From positions 1 through 40,441 of the forward strand of contig JAAZZC010000148.1 of NCBI GenBank assembly GCA_014239335.1: a stretch of 40,441 nt of DNA, read 5' to 3'. Of the stretch, positions 32,528 through 40,441 are shown piece by piece. Positions within the stretch are counted from its first letter, which is position 1. Every line of letters starts with the position of its first letter. This DNA is from Verrucomicrobiales bacterium. Lineage in GTDB: Bacteria; Verrucomicrobiota; Verrucomicrobiia; Verrucomicrobiales; DEV007. The notes beneath the pieces are model-generated. The model had not been told where the DNA came from, did no database searches, and saw nothing but the letters and a program-made list of their open reading frames with translations. The position numbers were made by a program, and so were the translations under genes.

Positions 32528-33601
32528 TCATTCTTCAACAAGCCTGAAAAAACGGCTCTTATTTTTATCTGCCAAAATTAAATCATGGGTAGTTTCCTCT
32601 CCTTGAGATTCTATTCCATCGTCGAGCTCCTGCCAGGACCTCAAATCAACTGAGCTCTCTAATGTGTAAAACGAGTCAGGATCAGAAGTCCAGGTGATGG
32701 AAAACTCTTTAGACTCAGTTTCGTAGCTCAAATCTATAACCTGCAAAGGTGCCGCAAGGCTAGGAACAACAAAAAATTGATCTCCCCCATAATTATTAAG
32801 ATCTATTTCTTTTAATGAAGAGTCCTGAACAAAATCTCCTTGCCCATTAGTTCCCAAATTACTAGTCCATTCAGGCATTGAACCTAAGAACTGATTCGAA
32901 AGATAGTCGTGCCCGTGCCCATTTATCATTGTACATATTTTAATTTCTCCTTTGGGCGATCCTATTAAATTCAATGGAATCGCTAATTCCGATCCGGTCC
33001 GAACCAGTGATGCTCCTTCTTGATTTGCTAACTGCCCCTGATTAGATCCGATCCCGGCAGAATTTGTATTATTAAAACCAAGGACCAGACCATTTGAAGC
33101 ATCAAATGGACCAGTCTTACCTAAGCTAACAGGATCGAACCGACCCACTAATGATCCTTTTCCTCCTTCTCCTAATTCCGCGAAATCCACATCTAGCTGA
33201 GTACCACTAAGGCCATGCCGTACTATCAACATATAGTCCGCGGAAAAACCAGAATCAAAGGTGAATCCATCAAATTTTACGGCCCAGTTATCATTGTTTG
33301 GATTTTGAGTTGCAGCTATCTTATTTTGCCCACCTAGCTTTGAATCAATAAATATTTCAAGCTTATTAAAATTTGGCTCCAGGTTACCCGTAATCATCAA
33401 GTAAAGCATTCCTTCAGATACAATGGCATAAGCGGCATCAAGTTCACTTCCTGGGTCACCAAATCCAGTCTGTATTCCCTGAACCGCCAAAGGACCGCCA
33501 TACTCCTCATCCCGTTCACCATCCACTTCAATTCCAAAAACAAACACCTCACTCATCAGTGCCAATCCTAAAACAAAAACAGCTAATTTCATTATTCTCA
33601 T
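32528..33601 (-). CDS. Secreted hypothetical protein with C-terminal beta-domain
   Basis: Exported protein of 357 residues with a signal peptide (~1-23). The N-terminal ~230 residues ('DAAYAIVSEGMLYLMITGNL', 'LEIFIDSKLGG') resemble the beta-sandwich of DOMON/CBM9-like domains, which bind sugar or heme, but I cannot name a family. The last ~70 residues ('ITWTSDPDSFYTLESSVDL', 'WQELDDGIESQGEETTHDL', 'SRFFRLVEE') form a short beta-domain common at the C-terminus of verrucomicrobial secreted proteins. It is convergent with the dikinase-like gene (15 bp gap) and divergent from asnS. Function unknown. Confidence 0.8.
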   Translation of the reverse strand: MRIMKLAVFVLGLALMSEVFVFGIEVDGERDEEYGGPLAVQGIQTGFGDPGSELDAAYAIVSEGMLYLMITGNLEPNFNKLEIFIDSKLGGQNKIAATQNPNNDNWAVKFDGFTFDSGFSADYMLIVRHGLSGTQLDVDFAELGEGGKGSLVGRFDPVSLGKTGPFDASNGLVLGFNNTNSAGIGSNQGQLANQEGASLVRTGSELAIPLNLIGSPKGEIKICTMINGHGHDYLSNQFLGSMPEWTSNLGTNGQGDFVQDSSLKEIDLNNYGGDQFFVVPSLAAPLQVIDLSYETESKEFSITWTSDPDSFYTLESSVDLRSWQELDDGIESQGEETTHDLILADKNKSRFFRLVEE

Positions 33602-33699
33602 CAGATCACTTAATTATAAAAAATACTAGCTCTTCCAAAAGCAAAAACTAGATTGTATAAAATACATTCTACGCTTTCAATAGGCTATATTCTAATCGT

Positions 33700-35052
33700 A
33701 TGACAATCAAAGAAGCACTTGCCAGCAACAAACCAATTGATGACATCACGATCTGCGGTTGGGTCCGCACTCGCCGTGACTCTAAAGGCTTCTCTTTCCT
33801 ATCCATCAATGATGGATCCTGCCTAGCTAACATTCAGGCAATCATCGATGATGGAATTCCTGGATCAGAATCCATCAGTATGGCTACTACAGGATCATCT
33901 GTTAAATTAAAGGGTCAACTGGTTGAATCGCCTGGTAAAGGACAGTCCTTTGAAATTAAAGCACTGGAAATAGAAGTCACTGGCTCTGCTGACGATACAT
34001 ATCCCCTGCAAAAAAAGGGCCACTCTCCAGAATTCCTTCGTGAAATAGCTCACCTAAGACCCCGCTCCAATCTCTTCGGGTGCGTTTTCAGAACACGCTC
34101 CAGACTCGCCTATGCAATTCACCAGTTCTTTCAAGAAAAAGGATTTGTTTATGTGCACACTCCAATAATCACAGCCAGTGATTGCGAAGGAGCAGGCGAA
34201 ATGTTTCGAGTTACTACACTTGATGGAAATGAAACTGATAAGGAAAATGATTTTTTTGGAAAACCTACGTATCTAACAGTGAGCGGACAGCTCGAAGTCG
34301 AAACCTTCGCTTGCGCTCTATCAAATGTCTACACTTTCGGGCCGACCTTCAGAGCCGAAAATTCCAACACCACTCGCCATGCTTCCGAGTTCTGGATGAT
34401 CGAACCGGAAATGGCATATTGTAACCTTGAAGGAGACATGGATCTGGCTGAAGAAATGATCCAATACCTCATAACCGATACTCTTGAGAACTGCGCAGAA
34501 GACCTCGATCTTTTTGGGAAATTTGTTGATAAGGGATTAATGGAAAGGCTCCACTCCGTTTCAAGTCAGGCTTTCCAACGAATCAGTTACACAGAAGCTG
34601 TTAAAATACTTGAGGGAGCCGAAATGAAATTCGAATACCCTGTAGAATGGGGCATGAATCTTCAAACGGAACACGAGCGGTTCCTGACCGAAGAACATTT
34701 CAAATCCCCAGTAACAGTGCACGATTACCCTAAATCCATTAAGCCATTTTATATGAGAGTGAACGATGACGGAAAAACATCCGCGGCAATGGATCTATTG
34801 GTGCCGGGAATAGGTGAGATTATAGGGGGAAGCCAACGCGAAGAACGCCTTGATGTCCTCATAAAGAACATGGAAAACCATAACATCTCAAGAGAAGATT
34901 ATTCCTGGTATTCTGACTTGCGTAAATATGGGACTGTCCCTCACTCTGGTTTTGGTTTAGGCTTTGAAAGGATGCTAATGTTTGTGACCGGAGTCGCAAA
35001 TATCAGAGACGTGATTCCATTCCCAAGAACACCAGGGAGCGCCGATTTTTAA
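33700..35052 (+). CDS. asnS: Asparaginyl-tRNA synthetase
   Basis: Charges tRNA-Asn with asparagine. The protein has 450 residues, standard ~460. The N-terminal OB-fold anticodon-binding domain ('[20 protein letters not shown]', ~17-36) is followed by the class II core: motif 1 region (~125-150), motif 2 '[20 protein letters not shown]' (~211-230) and motif 3 '[16 protein letters not shown]' (~418-433). '[12 protein letters not shown]' and the terminal '[12 protein letters not shown]' separate AsnRS from AspRS. A DsbD-alpha-like gene begins 11 bp downstream on the same strand. Confidence 0.97.
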   Translation: MTIKEALASNKPIDDITICGWVRTRRDSKGFSFLSINDGSCLANIQAIIDDGIPGSESISMATTGSSVKLKGQLVESPGKGQSFEIKALEIEVTGSADDTYPLQKKGHSPEFLREIAHLRPRSNLFGCVFRTRSRLAYAIHQFFQEKGFVYVHTPIITASDCEGAGEMFRVTTLDGNETDKENDFFGKPTYLTVSGQLEVETFACALSNVYTFGPTFRAENSNTTRHASEFWMIEPEMAYCNLEGDMDLAEEMIQYLITDTLENCAEDLDLFGKFVDKGLMERLHSVSSQAFQRISYTEAVKILEGAEMKFEYPVEWGMNLQTEHERFLTEEHFKSPVTVHDYPKSIKPFYMRVNDDGKTSAAMDLLVPGIGEIIGGSQREERLDVLIKNMENHNISREDYSWYSDLRKYGTVPHSGFGLGFERMLMFVTGVANIRDVIPFPRTPGSADF

Positions 35053-35063
35053 ATTAAACGATC

Positions 35064-35906
35064 ATGAGATTAATTCTTGGGCTAATACTCCTATCTTATA
35101 CGAACTCAATTGCGAAACCTGTTAGAGAAGGCGCATTAATCACTGAGTTAGTATCATCTAAGCAATCCATTGCTCCTGGCGAAACGATCGACATAGCACT
35201 CAGGATCAAACATGACAAAGGCTGGCACACTTACTGGAAGAGCCCGGGAATTGTTGGAGTCCCTACTGGACTTGACTGGAAATTGCCAGAGGGGTTTAAA
35301 GTTGGAAAGATACTATGGCCTCAACCCGAAGCGGTAAAGATGGGCCCCTATGATGCTTATGGTTATCATGGGGAAGTGTTTCTAATCATTCCTCTCACTG
35401 CATCTAAAAGTGTCGAACCAGACACCAAATCCCTAATACAAGCGCGGGCCAGTTGGATGTGCTGCTCAACAGTATGCCAACCTGCATTTGCTGATCTAAA
35501 ATTATCAATACAAATTTCAAAAAACAACCACCCTCATAAAAATACCAAATGGTCGAATTTAATTAATAATTCACGGTCAACATTTGCTAAAACGAACAAG
35601 TCATGGAAAACAACCGCAGTTCGTAAAGGGGAAAAAATAATCCTTACTTTAAGCCCACTAGAAAATGGAAAACCCTTTTTGCCAAAATCTCCATATTTTT
35701 TCTGTGAAGACGGCCTCATTCATTCGGACAAAAAACAATCCATAAAAATATTGCCCGCCTCATCCATCGAATTCCGACTACACGTTTCTGAATTTGGCCC
35801 TGAGAATCCCACTCACTTAAAAGGGATCTTTTATAATAAGAACGGACTGCCTGATGACTCAGGAGCCCCCCCAATATACATTAGCGCGCCAATTAAAAAC
35901 TCTTGA
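35064..35906 (+). CDS. Stand-alone DsbD-alpha-like periplasmic protein
   Basis: Exported protein of 280 residues. After a signal peptide (~1-17) the domain 'IALRIKHDKGWHTYWKSPG', 'GLDWKLPEGFKVGKILWPQP' and 'YGYHGEVFLIIPL' matches the N-terminal (alpha) domain of DsbD/ScsB. 'WMCCSTVCQP' (~131-140) carries the C-x-x-x-C redox pair. The transmembrane beta and thioredoxin-like gamma domains of full DsbD (~570 residues) are absent and no gene for them follows, so an electron donor must be elsewhere. The gene follows asnS closely and precedes tRNA-Thr. Family assignment is good; redox role is inferred. Confidence 0.85.
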   Translation: MRLILGLILLSYTNSIAKPVREGALITELVSSKQSIAPGETIDIALRIKHDKGWHTYWKSPGIVGVPTGLDWKLPEGFKVGKILWPQPEAVKMGPYDAYGYHGEVFLIIPLTASKSVEPDTKSLIQARASWMCCSTVCQPAFADLKLSIQISKNNHPHKNTKWSNLINNSRSTFAKTNKSWKTTAVRKGEKIILTLSPLENGKPFLPKSPYFFCEDGLIHSDKKQSIKILPASSIEFRLHVSEFGPENPTHLKGIFYNKNGLPDDSGAPPIYISAPIKNS

Positions 35907-35958
35907 TTGGCTCATCTGGCATATGATCTCCTAGGATTGACAGCTACTTTCATCACGC

Positions 35959-35984
35959 TAGAGTCAATTCTGTTCGTAACAGAA
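35959..35984 (+). pseudogene. tRNA-Thr-like fragment (anticodon-arm copy)
   Basis: Six nt upstream of tRNA-Thr lies TAGAG-T-CAATTC-TG-TTCGTAA-CA-GAA. The tRNA itself reads TAGAG-CAATTC-A-TTCGTAA-T-GAA at 36009-36031. The upstream copy folds into a 5-bp stem (TTCTG/CAGAA) around a 7-nt loop TTCGTAA identical to the anticodon loop. No D-arm 5' half, T-arm or acceptor stem is recognisable, so it is a fragment. It could be a decayed tandem tRNA, an integration scar or a functional hairpin. Confidence 0.5.
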
Positions 35985-35990
35985 CATTAA

Positions 35991-36062
35991 GCCGGAGTAG
36001 CTCAGGGGTAGAGCAATTCATTCGTAATGAATAGGTCGTCGGTTCAATTCCGACCTTCGGCT
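35991..36062 (+). tRNA. tRNA-Thr (anticodon CGU)
   Basis: A complete cloverleaf of 72 nt. The acceptor stem GCCGGAG pairs with CTTCGGC (one G.U). The D-arm is GCTC...GAGC. The anticodon stem is ATTCA/TGAAT with loop TTCGTAA, anticodon CGT at 36023-36025. The T-arm is GTCGG/CCGAC with loop TTCAATT. The discriminator base is T, and no CCA is encoded. The sulfatase start lies 31 nt downstream. Confidence 0.96.
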
Positions 36063-36093
36063 CTCCAAATACAAATAAACCCAATCATTTGCC

Positions 36094-37593
36094 GTGTTCA
36101 AAAAAATTATTCTTTCTTCATTGGTGATATCCAATGCACTACTCGCAGCAGAAAAACCCAATGTTGTTATCGTCTATGGCGATGATGTTGGTTATGGCGA
36201 TATCGGAGCTAACGGTTCCACAAAAATACCAACTCCCCACATCGATAAAATCGCCAAGGAAGGGCTGCTTTTTACTGATGGACATTGCACCGCTGCGACT
36301 TGCACTCCGTCAAGGTATTCAATGCTGACCGGACTTTACGGGTTCCGTACAGGAGTCCGAATCTTACCACCCAATGCGCCACTCTGCATATCAACTACTG
36401 ATGCCGACATCACACTGCCTAAGCTATTCAAAAGGGCCGGATATAACACGGCTATAATTGGAAAATGGCATCTTGGGCTTGGCAAAGCGGGAACACCCGT
36501 TAACTGGAACCAGGAGGTAAAGCCTGGACCCATAGAAGTAGGTTTTGATTACTCGTTTCTTTTACCCTCCACTAATGACAGGGTCCCTTGCGTTTATGTA
36601 GAGAATTATCGTGTGGTTAATCTGGATCCTAACGATCCACTCTTTGTGGGCACAGCTCCAGAAGGCCACAAAAGCACCATTTATCCTTATGGAAGAACTA
36701 ATCCCGAAGCTGAAACCTACTACCCGGCAGACCATCAGCACAGTGAGACTGTCATAAATGGAATCGGCAGAATTGGTAAAATGTGGGGAGGAAAGTCAGC
36801 CCTATGGGATGATGAGAAAATGGCAGATGAATTTGTTAATCAGGCTAGGAAATACCTGTCAAAACAATCAAAAGAAAAACCCTTCTTTCTTTACTTTTCA
36901 TCTCAGGACATACACGTGCCTCGGGCTCCTCATCCTAGGTTCCAAGGCAAAACAAAATTAGGCAAGCGAGGCGATGCGATGGTTCAGTTCGATTGGTCCG
37001 TAGGAGCAATCTCCCAGGCGCTTAAAAAGGAAGGATTGACGCAAAACACTATCCTAATCGTATCCAGTGACAATGGTCCAGTTTACGATGACGGCTACGA
37101 AGATGGTTCCACGGTTCGGAAATCAACCAAAGAAGCTGACCAAGGGCACGATGGCTCTGGTCCTTACCGTGGTGGAAAATACCAAATCTACGAAGGAGGA
37201 ACCCGAGTACCATTCATAATTCGTTGGCCAAGAAAAATAAATCCAGGCGTCTCAAATGCATTAATAAGTCAGATTGACTTCATCGCATCATTTGCAGATC
37301 TTTTAGATATCAAACTTAAGCCTCATGAAGCCCCGGACAGTCGCAACACTTTGCAAGCGTTCATAGGTAAAGACCAGAAAGGCCTCGAGTACACACTCGA
37401 AGAAGCAGGCAAAATGATTGCCCTAAGATATAATCATTGGAAATACATTCCTACTAAAAAAAAGGCTCAACTCTATGATCTGAGTAAGGATAAGGGTGAA
37501 AGAAAGAATTTATTAACAGACCACCCTGAAATCGCAAAGAAGCTTGCAACAAAACTTAATACTTTAAGAAATAGCGACAGGCTACGGGACTAA
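36094..37593 (+). CDS. Exported arylsulfatase (type I sulfatase)
   Basis: Hydrolase of sulfate esters, 499 residues, with a signal peptide (~1-19). 'VVIVYGDDVGYGDIG' (24-38) supplies the Asp-Asp calcium ligands. 'CTPSRYSMLTG' (70-80) is the C-x-P-S-R formylglycine signature with Cys70 as the modified residue. 'GKWHLGLG' (~123-130) and 'SSDNGPVYDDG' (~325-335) complete the active site. It starts with GTG at 36094; no ATG fits before the signal peptide. It needs an FGE or anSME maturase; the SUMF1 protein at 27726 lacks the catalytic Cys, so the maturase is elsewhere. Likely substrate: sulfated algal polysaccharides; not resolvable here. Confidence 0.93.
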   Translation: MFKKIILSSLVISNALLAAEKPNVVIVYGDDVGYGDIGANGSTKIPTPHIDKIAKEGLLFTDGHCTAATCTPSRYSMLTGLYGFRTGVRILPPNAPLCISTTDADITLPKLFKRAGYNTAIIGKWHLGLGKAGTPVNWNQEVKPGPIEVGFDYSFLLPSTNDRVPCVYVENYRVVNLDPNDPLFVGTAPEGHKSTIYPYGRTNPEAETYYPADHQHSETVINGIGRIGKMWGGKSALWDDEKMADEFVNQARKYLSKQSKEKPFFLYFSSQDIHVPRAPHPRFQGKTKLGKRGDAMVQFDWSVGAISQALKKEGLTQNTILIVSSDNGPVYDDGYEDGSTVRKSTKEADQGHDGSGPYRGGKYQIYEGGTRVPFIIRWPRKINPGVSNALISQIDFIASFADLLDIKLKPHEAPDSRNTLQAFIGKDQKGLEYTLEEAGKMIALRYNHWKYIPTKKKAQLYDLSKDKGERKNLLTDHPEIAKKLATKLNTLRNSDRLRD

Positions 37594-37623
37594 ATCACAT
37601 AGGAATCAATTTCCCTGATCAGA

Positions 37624-38673
37624 TCACTGACTATCCAGCCATTCTTTTAGGTATTTCTCATCCTCATCACTTAGTGAAGAAATTGGAATCGTAAATTTTT
37701 TGTTATCAGCCCTAACAATAGTCACTTTCCCAGCGGAAACTGAATCAACACTTGCCTTTATCTTAACTCCTGTACGATTCGTAAAAACTCTCAATGGGGA
37801 CACCTTATTATTAGATCTCAACCCTTTGCGCCGTTTATCAAAAAAATTGTATATCCTGGCAATCATTTTAGGATTATTCGCAAAGGATCCGCTATGATCA
37901 CCTCCCTCGATTTCCTCATAGATATAATCCATTTTTAGCCTCTTCATCTCCTGAGCCCATTCACGAACAATGAAGACAGGGATAATGCGGTCCCGTTCAC
38001 CAGCAACTAGATAAATAGGCGTTTTTGTCATCTTTTTTAAGATAGAGCTATCAAAACTAACGGCCGGAGGCATTGCCGCCGGCGCTAAGGGTGCAAGCCC
38101 TGCCCATATAGAAGAGTATTTCTCACCAAGATATATAGCACCCCCGCCACCCATCGAATGCCCCATCAAATAAATCCTCTCATCATCCACGCTGAATTCC
38201 TTCCTTATAATATCAAGTACATTCATCACATCACGCTCACTCAACTCGCCAATATTTTCCGGATCCTTATCGTTCTCTCCAAGTAGCAACGCCTCAATTG
38301 TCCCCTGCTTCCCCTTACCTCTCGCCCCGTACCATCCCCGTTCATTATATCCGTAAGGAGCAACCACAATATAATTACGCTTTTCTGCCTCTTGTATTAT
38401 GCCTTGATAACGGATCACCTGCTGAGGATTACTTCCCAGCCCATGAAGTAGAACAATCAGAGGAAATTTCTTACCCTTACTGTACCCACTAGGCACGTAT
38501 AGCCGGTAATCTATTTCTTTGTCAGCCTCTTTAAAATAATAAGACCTTTTTTCGACTCCACCCTTCCCTTCAGAATCAGCAATGGAAAGTAAATTTACAA
38601 AGATCACCCCAATAAGCCACAATGACACGAAAACTGAAGCCTTAAAACTATGGCGATGAAGTGATATTTTCAT
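37624..38673 (-). CDS. Exported alpha/beta-hydrolase with C-terminal SHD1 domain
   Basis: Protein of 349 residues with an N-terminal signal or anchor (~12-32). An LpqC/PHB-depolymerase-like esterase domain spans ~45-275: 'LIVLLHGLGSNPQQV' (oxyanion region, ~67-81), 'YLMGHSMGGGGAIYLGE' (G-x-S-x-G nucleophile Ser, ~168-184), 'GERDRIIPV' (Asp region) and 'EGGDHSG' (His region). The last ~55 residues ('VFTNRTGVKIKASV', 'VTIVRADNKKFTIPISSLSD', 'YLKEWL') match SHD1, a domain frequent at protein ends in Planctomycetes and Verrucomicrobia. It is convergent with the sulfatase gene. Likely a carbohydrate or aromatic esterase. Confidence 0.88.
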   Translation of the reverse strand: MKISLHRHSFKASVFVSLWLIGVIFVNLLSIADSEGKGGVEKRSYYFKEADKEIDYRLYVPSGYSKGKKFPLIVLLHGLGSNPQQVIRYQGIIQEAEKRNYIVVAPYGYNERGWYGARGKGKQGTIEALLLGENDKDPENIGELSERDVMNVLDIIRKEFSVDDERIYLMGHSMGGGGAIYLGEKYSSIWAGLAPLAPAAMPPAVSFDSSILKKMTKTPIYLVAGERDRIIPVFIVREWAQEMKRLKMDYIYEEIEGGDHSGSFANNPKMIARIYNFFDKRRKGLRSNNKVSPLRVFTNRTGVKIKASVDSVSAGKVTIVRADNKKFTIPISSLSDEDEKYLKEWLDSQ

Positions 38674-38747
38674 ATAGTAATACCCTATAGTGATATTGAA
38701 TTATATAAAATATTAATGCGAAATAAATATCATCTTCAATTATTCAT

Positions 38748-39722
38748 ATGATGAAAATTCATGGGTATATAATACTCACTCTTCTTCAAATAATCCATCA
38801 AGTATATGGGGAAGAGCCTGCAGGGTATTACGATTCAGCTCATGGAAAAAACGGGAAATCTCTTAGAGAAGCGATTAACCAGATAATAAGCGGTCACAAT
38901 GTTATAAGTTACAGCTCAACGGACGAAGCAATGTCAGTGATTGATGCTGACCCTATAAATAAGAATAACGTTATTCTTATTTACTCAAGAAAATCTGACC
39001 CCACATCTAATTGCTGCTCAAATGGCTGGAACCGTGAACACCTCTGGCCCAATTCATATGGAATCGACAATAGAGGCCCCGCTTACTCAGATATCCATGC
39101 ATTAAGACCATGTGATTCCAATGTGAATTCATCAAGGGGCAACAAGCACTTTGATGAAAGCGATCCAGAGTCTCGATACTATAAGTTTCCTTCTCACCCT
39201 GAGGCTATACTCTGTTCGTCAGACAATAATTCTTGGTCACCTCCTGAATCTCTCAAGGGAGACATCGCAAGGGCCATGTTCTACATGGACATTCGCTATG
39301 AAGGAAAGAGCGGTGAACCTGATCTGGAACTCACTGATGATCTTGCAGAAATAACTTCGAGCAATTCAAAAATGGGGTCCCTCAAGACTCTACTCATATG
39401 GCACATGCTGGATCCCGTGAGTGAGGAAGAAGAAATTCGAAACGACAGAGTATATAAAATTCAAAACAATAGAAATCCATTCATCGATCGCCCTCAATGG
39501 GTGAGCTCCATTTGGGGAAACCCTCTCCAAATTTCAATCAGTAAAACGGCCAACTCTATCAAAGTTTCATGGCCAACTACAATCCCAAGAACAGTACTGG
39601 AAACCTCCAAAGACTTAACCCAATGGGAAGTAATAAAATCACCAATAATCATTCAAGGCGATCAGAACAGCACTCTTGTAAATGACTATAAAAATCAATT
39701 CTTCAGATTGAGGATCAAATAA
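38748..39722 (+). CDS. Secreted endonuclease I family protein
   Basis: Non-specific secreted nuclease of 324 residues with a signal peptide (~1-21). The endonuclease I core spans ~22-245: 'NREHLWPNSYG' (~98-108) holds the catalytic His, and 'SDIHALRPCDSNVNSSRGN' (~117-135) holds further active-site residues. The C-terminal ~70 residues ('SISKTANSIKVSWPTTIP', 'LETSKDLTQWEVIK', 'NQFFRLRIK') form the same short beta-domain as the protein at 32528-33601. Tandem ATG codons at 38748 and 38751 are both possible starts. It is divergent from the SHD1 hydrolase. Likely role: breakdown of extracellular DNA for nutrients. Confidence 0.92.
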   Translation: MMKIHGYIILTLLQIIHQVYGEEPAGYYDSAHGKNGKSLREAINQIISGHNVISYSSTDEAMSVIDADPINKNNVILIYSRKSDPTSNCCSNGWNREHLWPNSYGIDNRGPAYSDIHALRPCDSNVNSSRGNKHFDESDPESRYYKFPSHPEAILCSSDNNSWSPPESLKGDIARAMFYMDIRYEGKSGEPDLELTDDLAEITSSNSKMGSLKTLLIWHMLDPVSEEEEIRNDRVYKIQNNRNPFIDRPQWVSSIWGNPLQISISKTANSIKVSWPTTIPRTVLETSKDLTQWEVIKSPIIIQGDQNSTLVNDYKNQFFRLRIK

Positions 39723-39871
39723 AAGGCCGGTTACAACATCATTTCCATCGATGTATTATACATAATAATCGATTTATTAAAACTTTAGTGTTCAGCTATT
39801 ATAGTGGAGTAGGATTTTCTGTACATCCTAACATGCTGATAATATGCTAATTACAACCTGAAAGGTAGGCC

Positions 39872-40441
39872 ATGGAATTAATAATCGCTCTAATAGTTTT
39901 AACGATCATAGCTATACCATTTATAGCAATTGCCGCCCTGGTTAATGCTAATAAAGCACTCAATGAAAATGCCGATCTCAGGAAAAAGTTAAACGAACTT
40001 CTATATGACAAAGCATCAAAGGCACAAAAGAATCAAGGGCCCAAAGAAACAACCAAGCCGACTGCAAACAAAGATCCTGACGAAACAGTACCAATACCAG
40101 TTCCAGTTCCACCAGTCACTTCACCCCAACCAAAAACTAATGATGAAAAAGAAATCGCCAACATCGATCTTAAAATTTGGATAGATGGCAATACTCACAA
40201 AACGAACGAACCAATTAAAGTTTGTTTATCTGCTAAAGACAAGGATGGCATTGAGAGTTGGGCCCAGGGAAAACTCACATTAATCAAATTATCAGAGAGC
40301 ACCCTCCTTCCTGTGAAGGTGATTTCCAGTTCGCTCATTGAGTTGAACCCTTTGGTAGAATCTACCCACCGACTGAGTTTTAACGCTCCAGAACCGGGTC
40401 TCTACAGACTCAAACTCACTCTCAATGACACTAACCTCTCA
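39872..40441 (+). CDS. Membrane-anchored protein with proline-rich linker (partial, 3' end beyond right edge)
   Basis: An ATG at 39872 opens 190 codons without a stop to the window edge. A membrane helix (~3-25, 'LIIALIVLTIIAIPFIAIAA') is followed by a short coiled segment ('ALNENADLRKKLNELLYDKA'), a Pro/Lys-rich linker (~75-95, 'VPIPVPVPPVTSP') and a beta-rich outer domain ('IDLKIWIDGNTHKTNEPIKV', 'PEPGLYRLKLTLND') that may be Ig-like or MG2-like. A purine-rich AAAGGTAGG lies 3 nt upstream of the ATG, the clearest Shine-Dalgarno-like site in the window although close. I do not recognise the family. Confidence 0.75.
   Translation, partial: MELIIALIVLTIIAIPFIAIAALVNANKALNENADLRKKLNELLYDKASKAQKNQGPKETTKPTANKDPDETVPIPVPVPPVTSPQPKTNDEKEIANIDLKIWIDGNTHKTNEPIKVCLSAKDKDGIESWAQGKLTLIKLSESTLLPVKVISSSLIELNPLVESTHRLSFNAPEPGLYRLKLTLNDTNLS

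Noticed and set aside
35959-36062. Possible attachment site of an integrative element at tRNA-Thr
   Set aside because: No integrase, no repeat of the tRNA 3' end and no mobile genes nearby; kept only as a tRNA-like fragment.

Overview
The window looks like chromosomal DNA of a marine-type member of the PVC superphylum, most likely Verrucomicrobiota. The signs are a C-terminal SHD1 domain on a secreted hydrolase, a planctomycete-type (PSC1) cytochrome domain fused to a formylglycine-generating-enzyme-like domain, a large modular set of pseudopilins, ECF sigma/anti-sigma pairs, sulfatase and Gfo/Idh/MocA genes, and mostly A/T-rich leaders without clear Shine-Dalgarno sites. Base composition is roughly 40 % GC by eye. 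I see no insertion sequences, phage genes or CRISPR arrays.

Region 1 (1-15500, all minus strand, read right to left) is one type IV pilus / type II secretion-like gene cluster. It opens with a 1283-residue prepilin that carries chitobiase-like and 13 delta-60-type repeat modules. Then follow a PilT-like ATPase, a set in the PilM-N-O-P position, GspJ-, GspK- and GspI-like pseudopilins, GspF, a GspG-like major pseudopilin set off by its own leader and a strong downstream hairpin, three more pseudopilins, and GspE/PilB, which runs off the left edge. Secretin and prepilin peptidase are not in view. A 17-nt box lies 90-97 nt upstream of both the giant prepilin and the major pseudopilin.

Region 2 (15687-26226) holds housekeeping and regulatory genes: a sugar nucleotidyltransferase, an ECF sigma / membrane protein / PDZ protein trio, a creatininase-family amidohydrolase, ClpB, NagB paired with a PIG-L deacetylase (a probable amino-sugar module), and a second ECF sigma with an anti-sigma-like protein whose outer part is YfbK-like but lacks the von Willebrand A domain.

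Region 3 (26398-32512, plus strand) is an exported redox-type set: a Tat-signal Gfo/Idh/MocA oxidoreductase, a PSC1 cytochrome + SUMF1 protein, ApbE flavin transferase, and an apparently exported protein with a phosphohistidine swivel plus a PPDK-type ATP-grasp domain.

Region 4 (32528-40441) contains a secreted hypothetical protein, asparaginyl-tRNA synthetase, a stand-alone DsbD-alpha-like protein, tRNA-Thr(CGU) with a tRNA-like fragment just upstream, a sulfatase, an SHD1 hydrolase, a secreted endonuclease I and the start of a membrane-anchored protein cut by the right edge. The strongest candidates for something new are the giant modular prepilin with its cluster, the VWA-less YfbK/anti-sigma fusion, the exported dikinase-like protein and the tRNA-like fragment.
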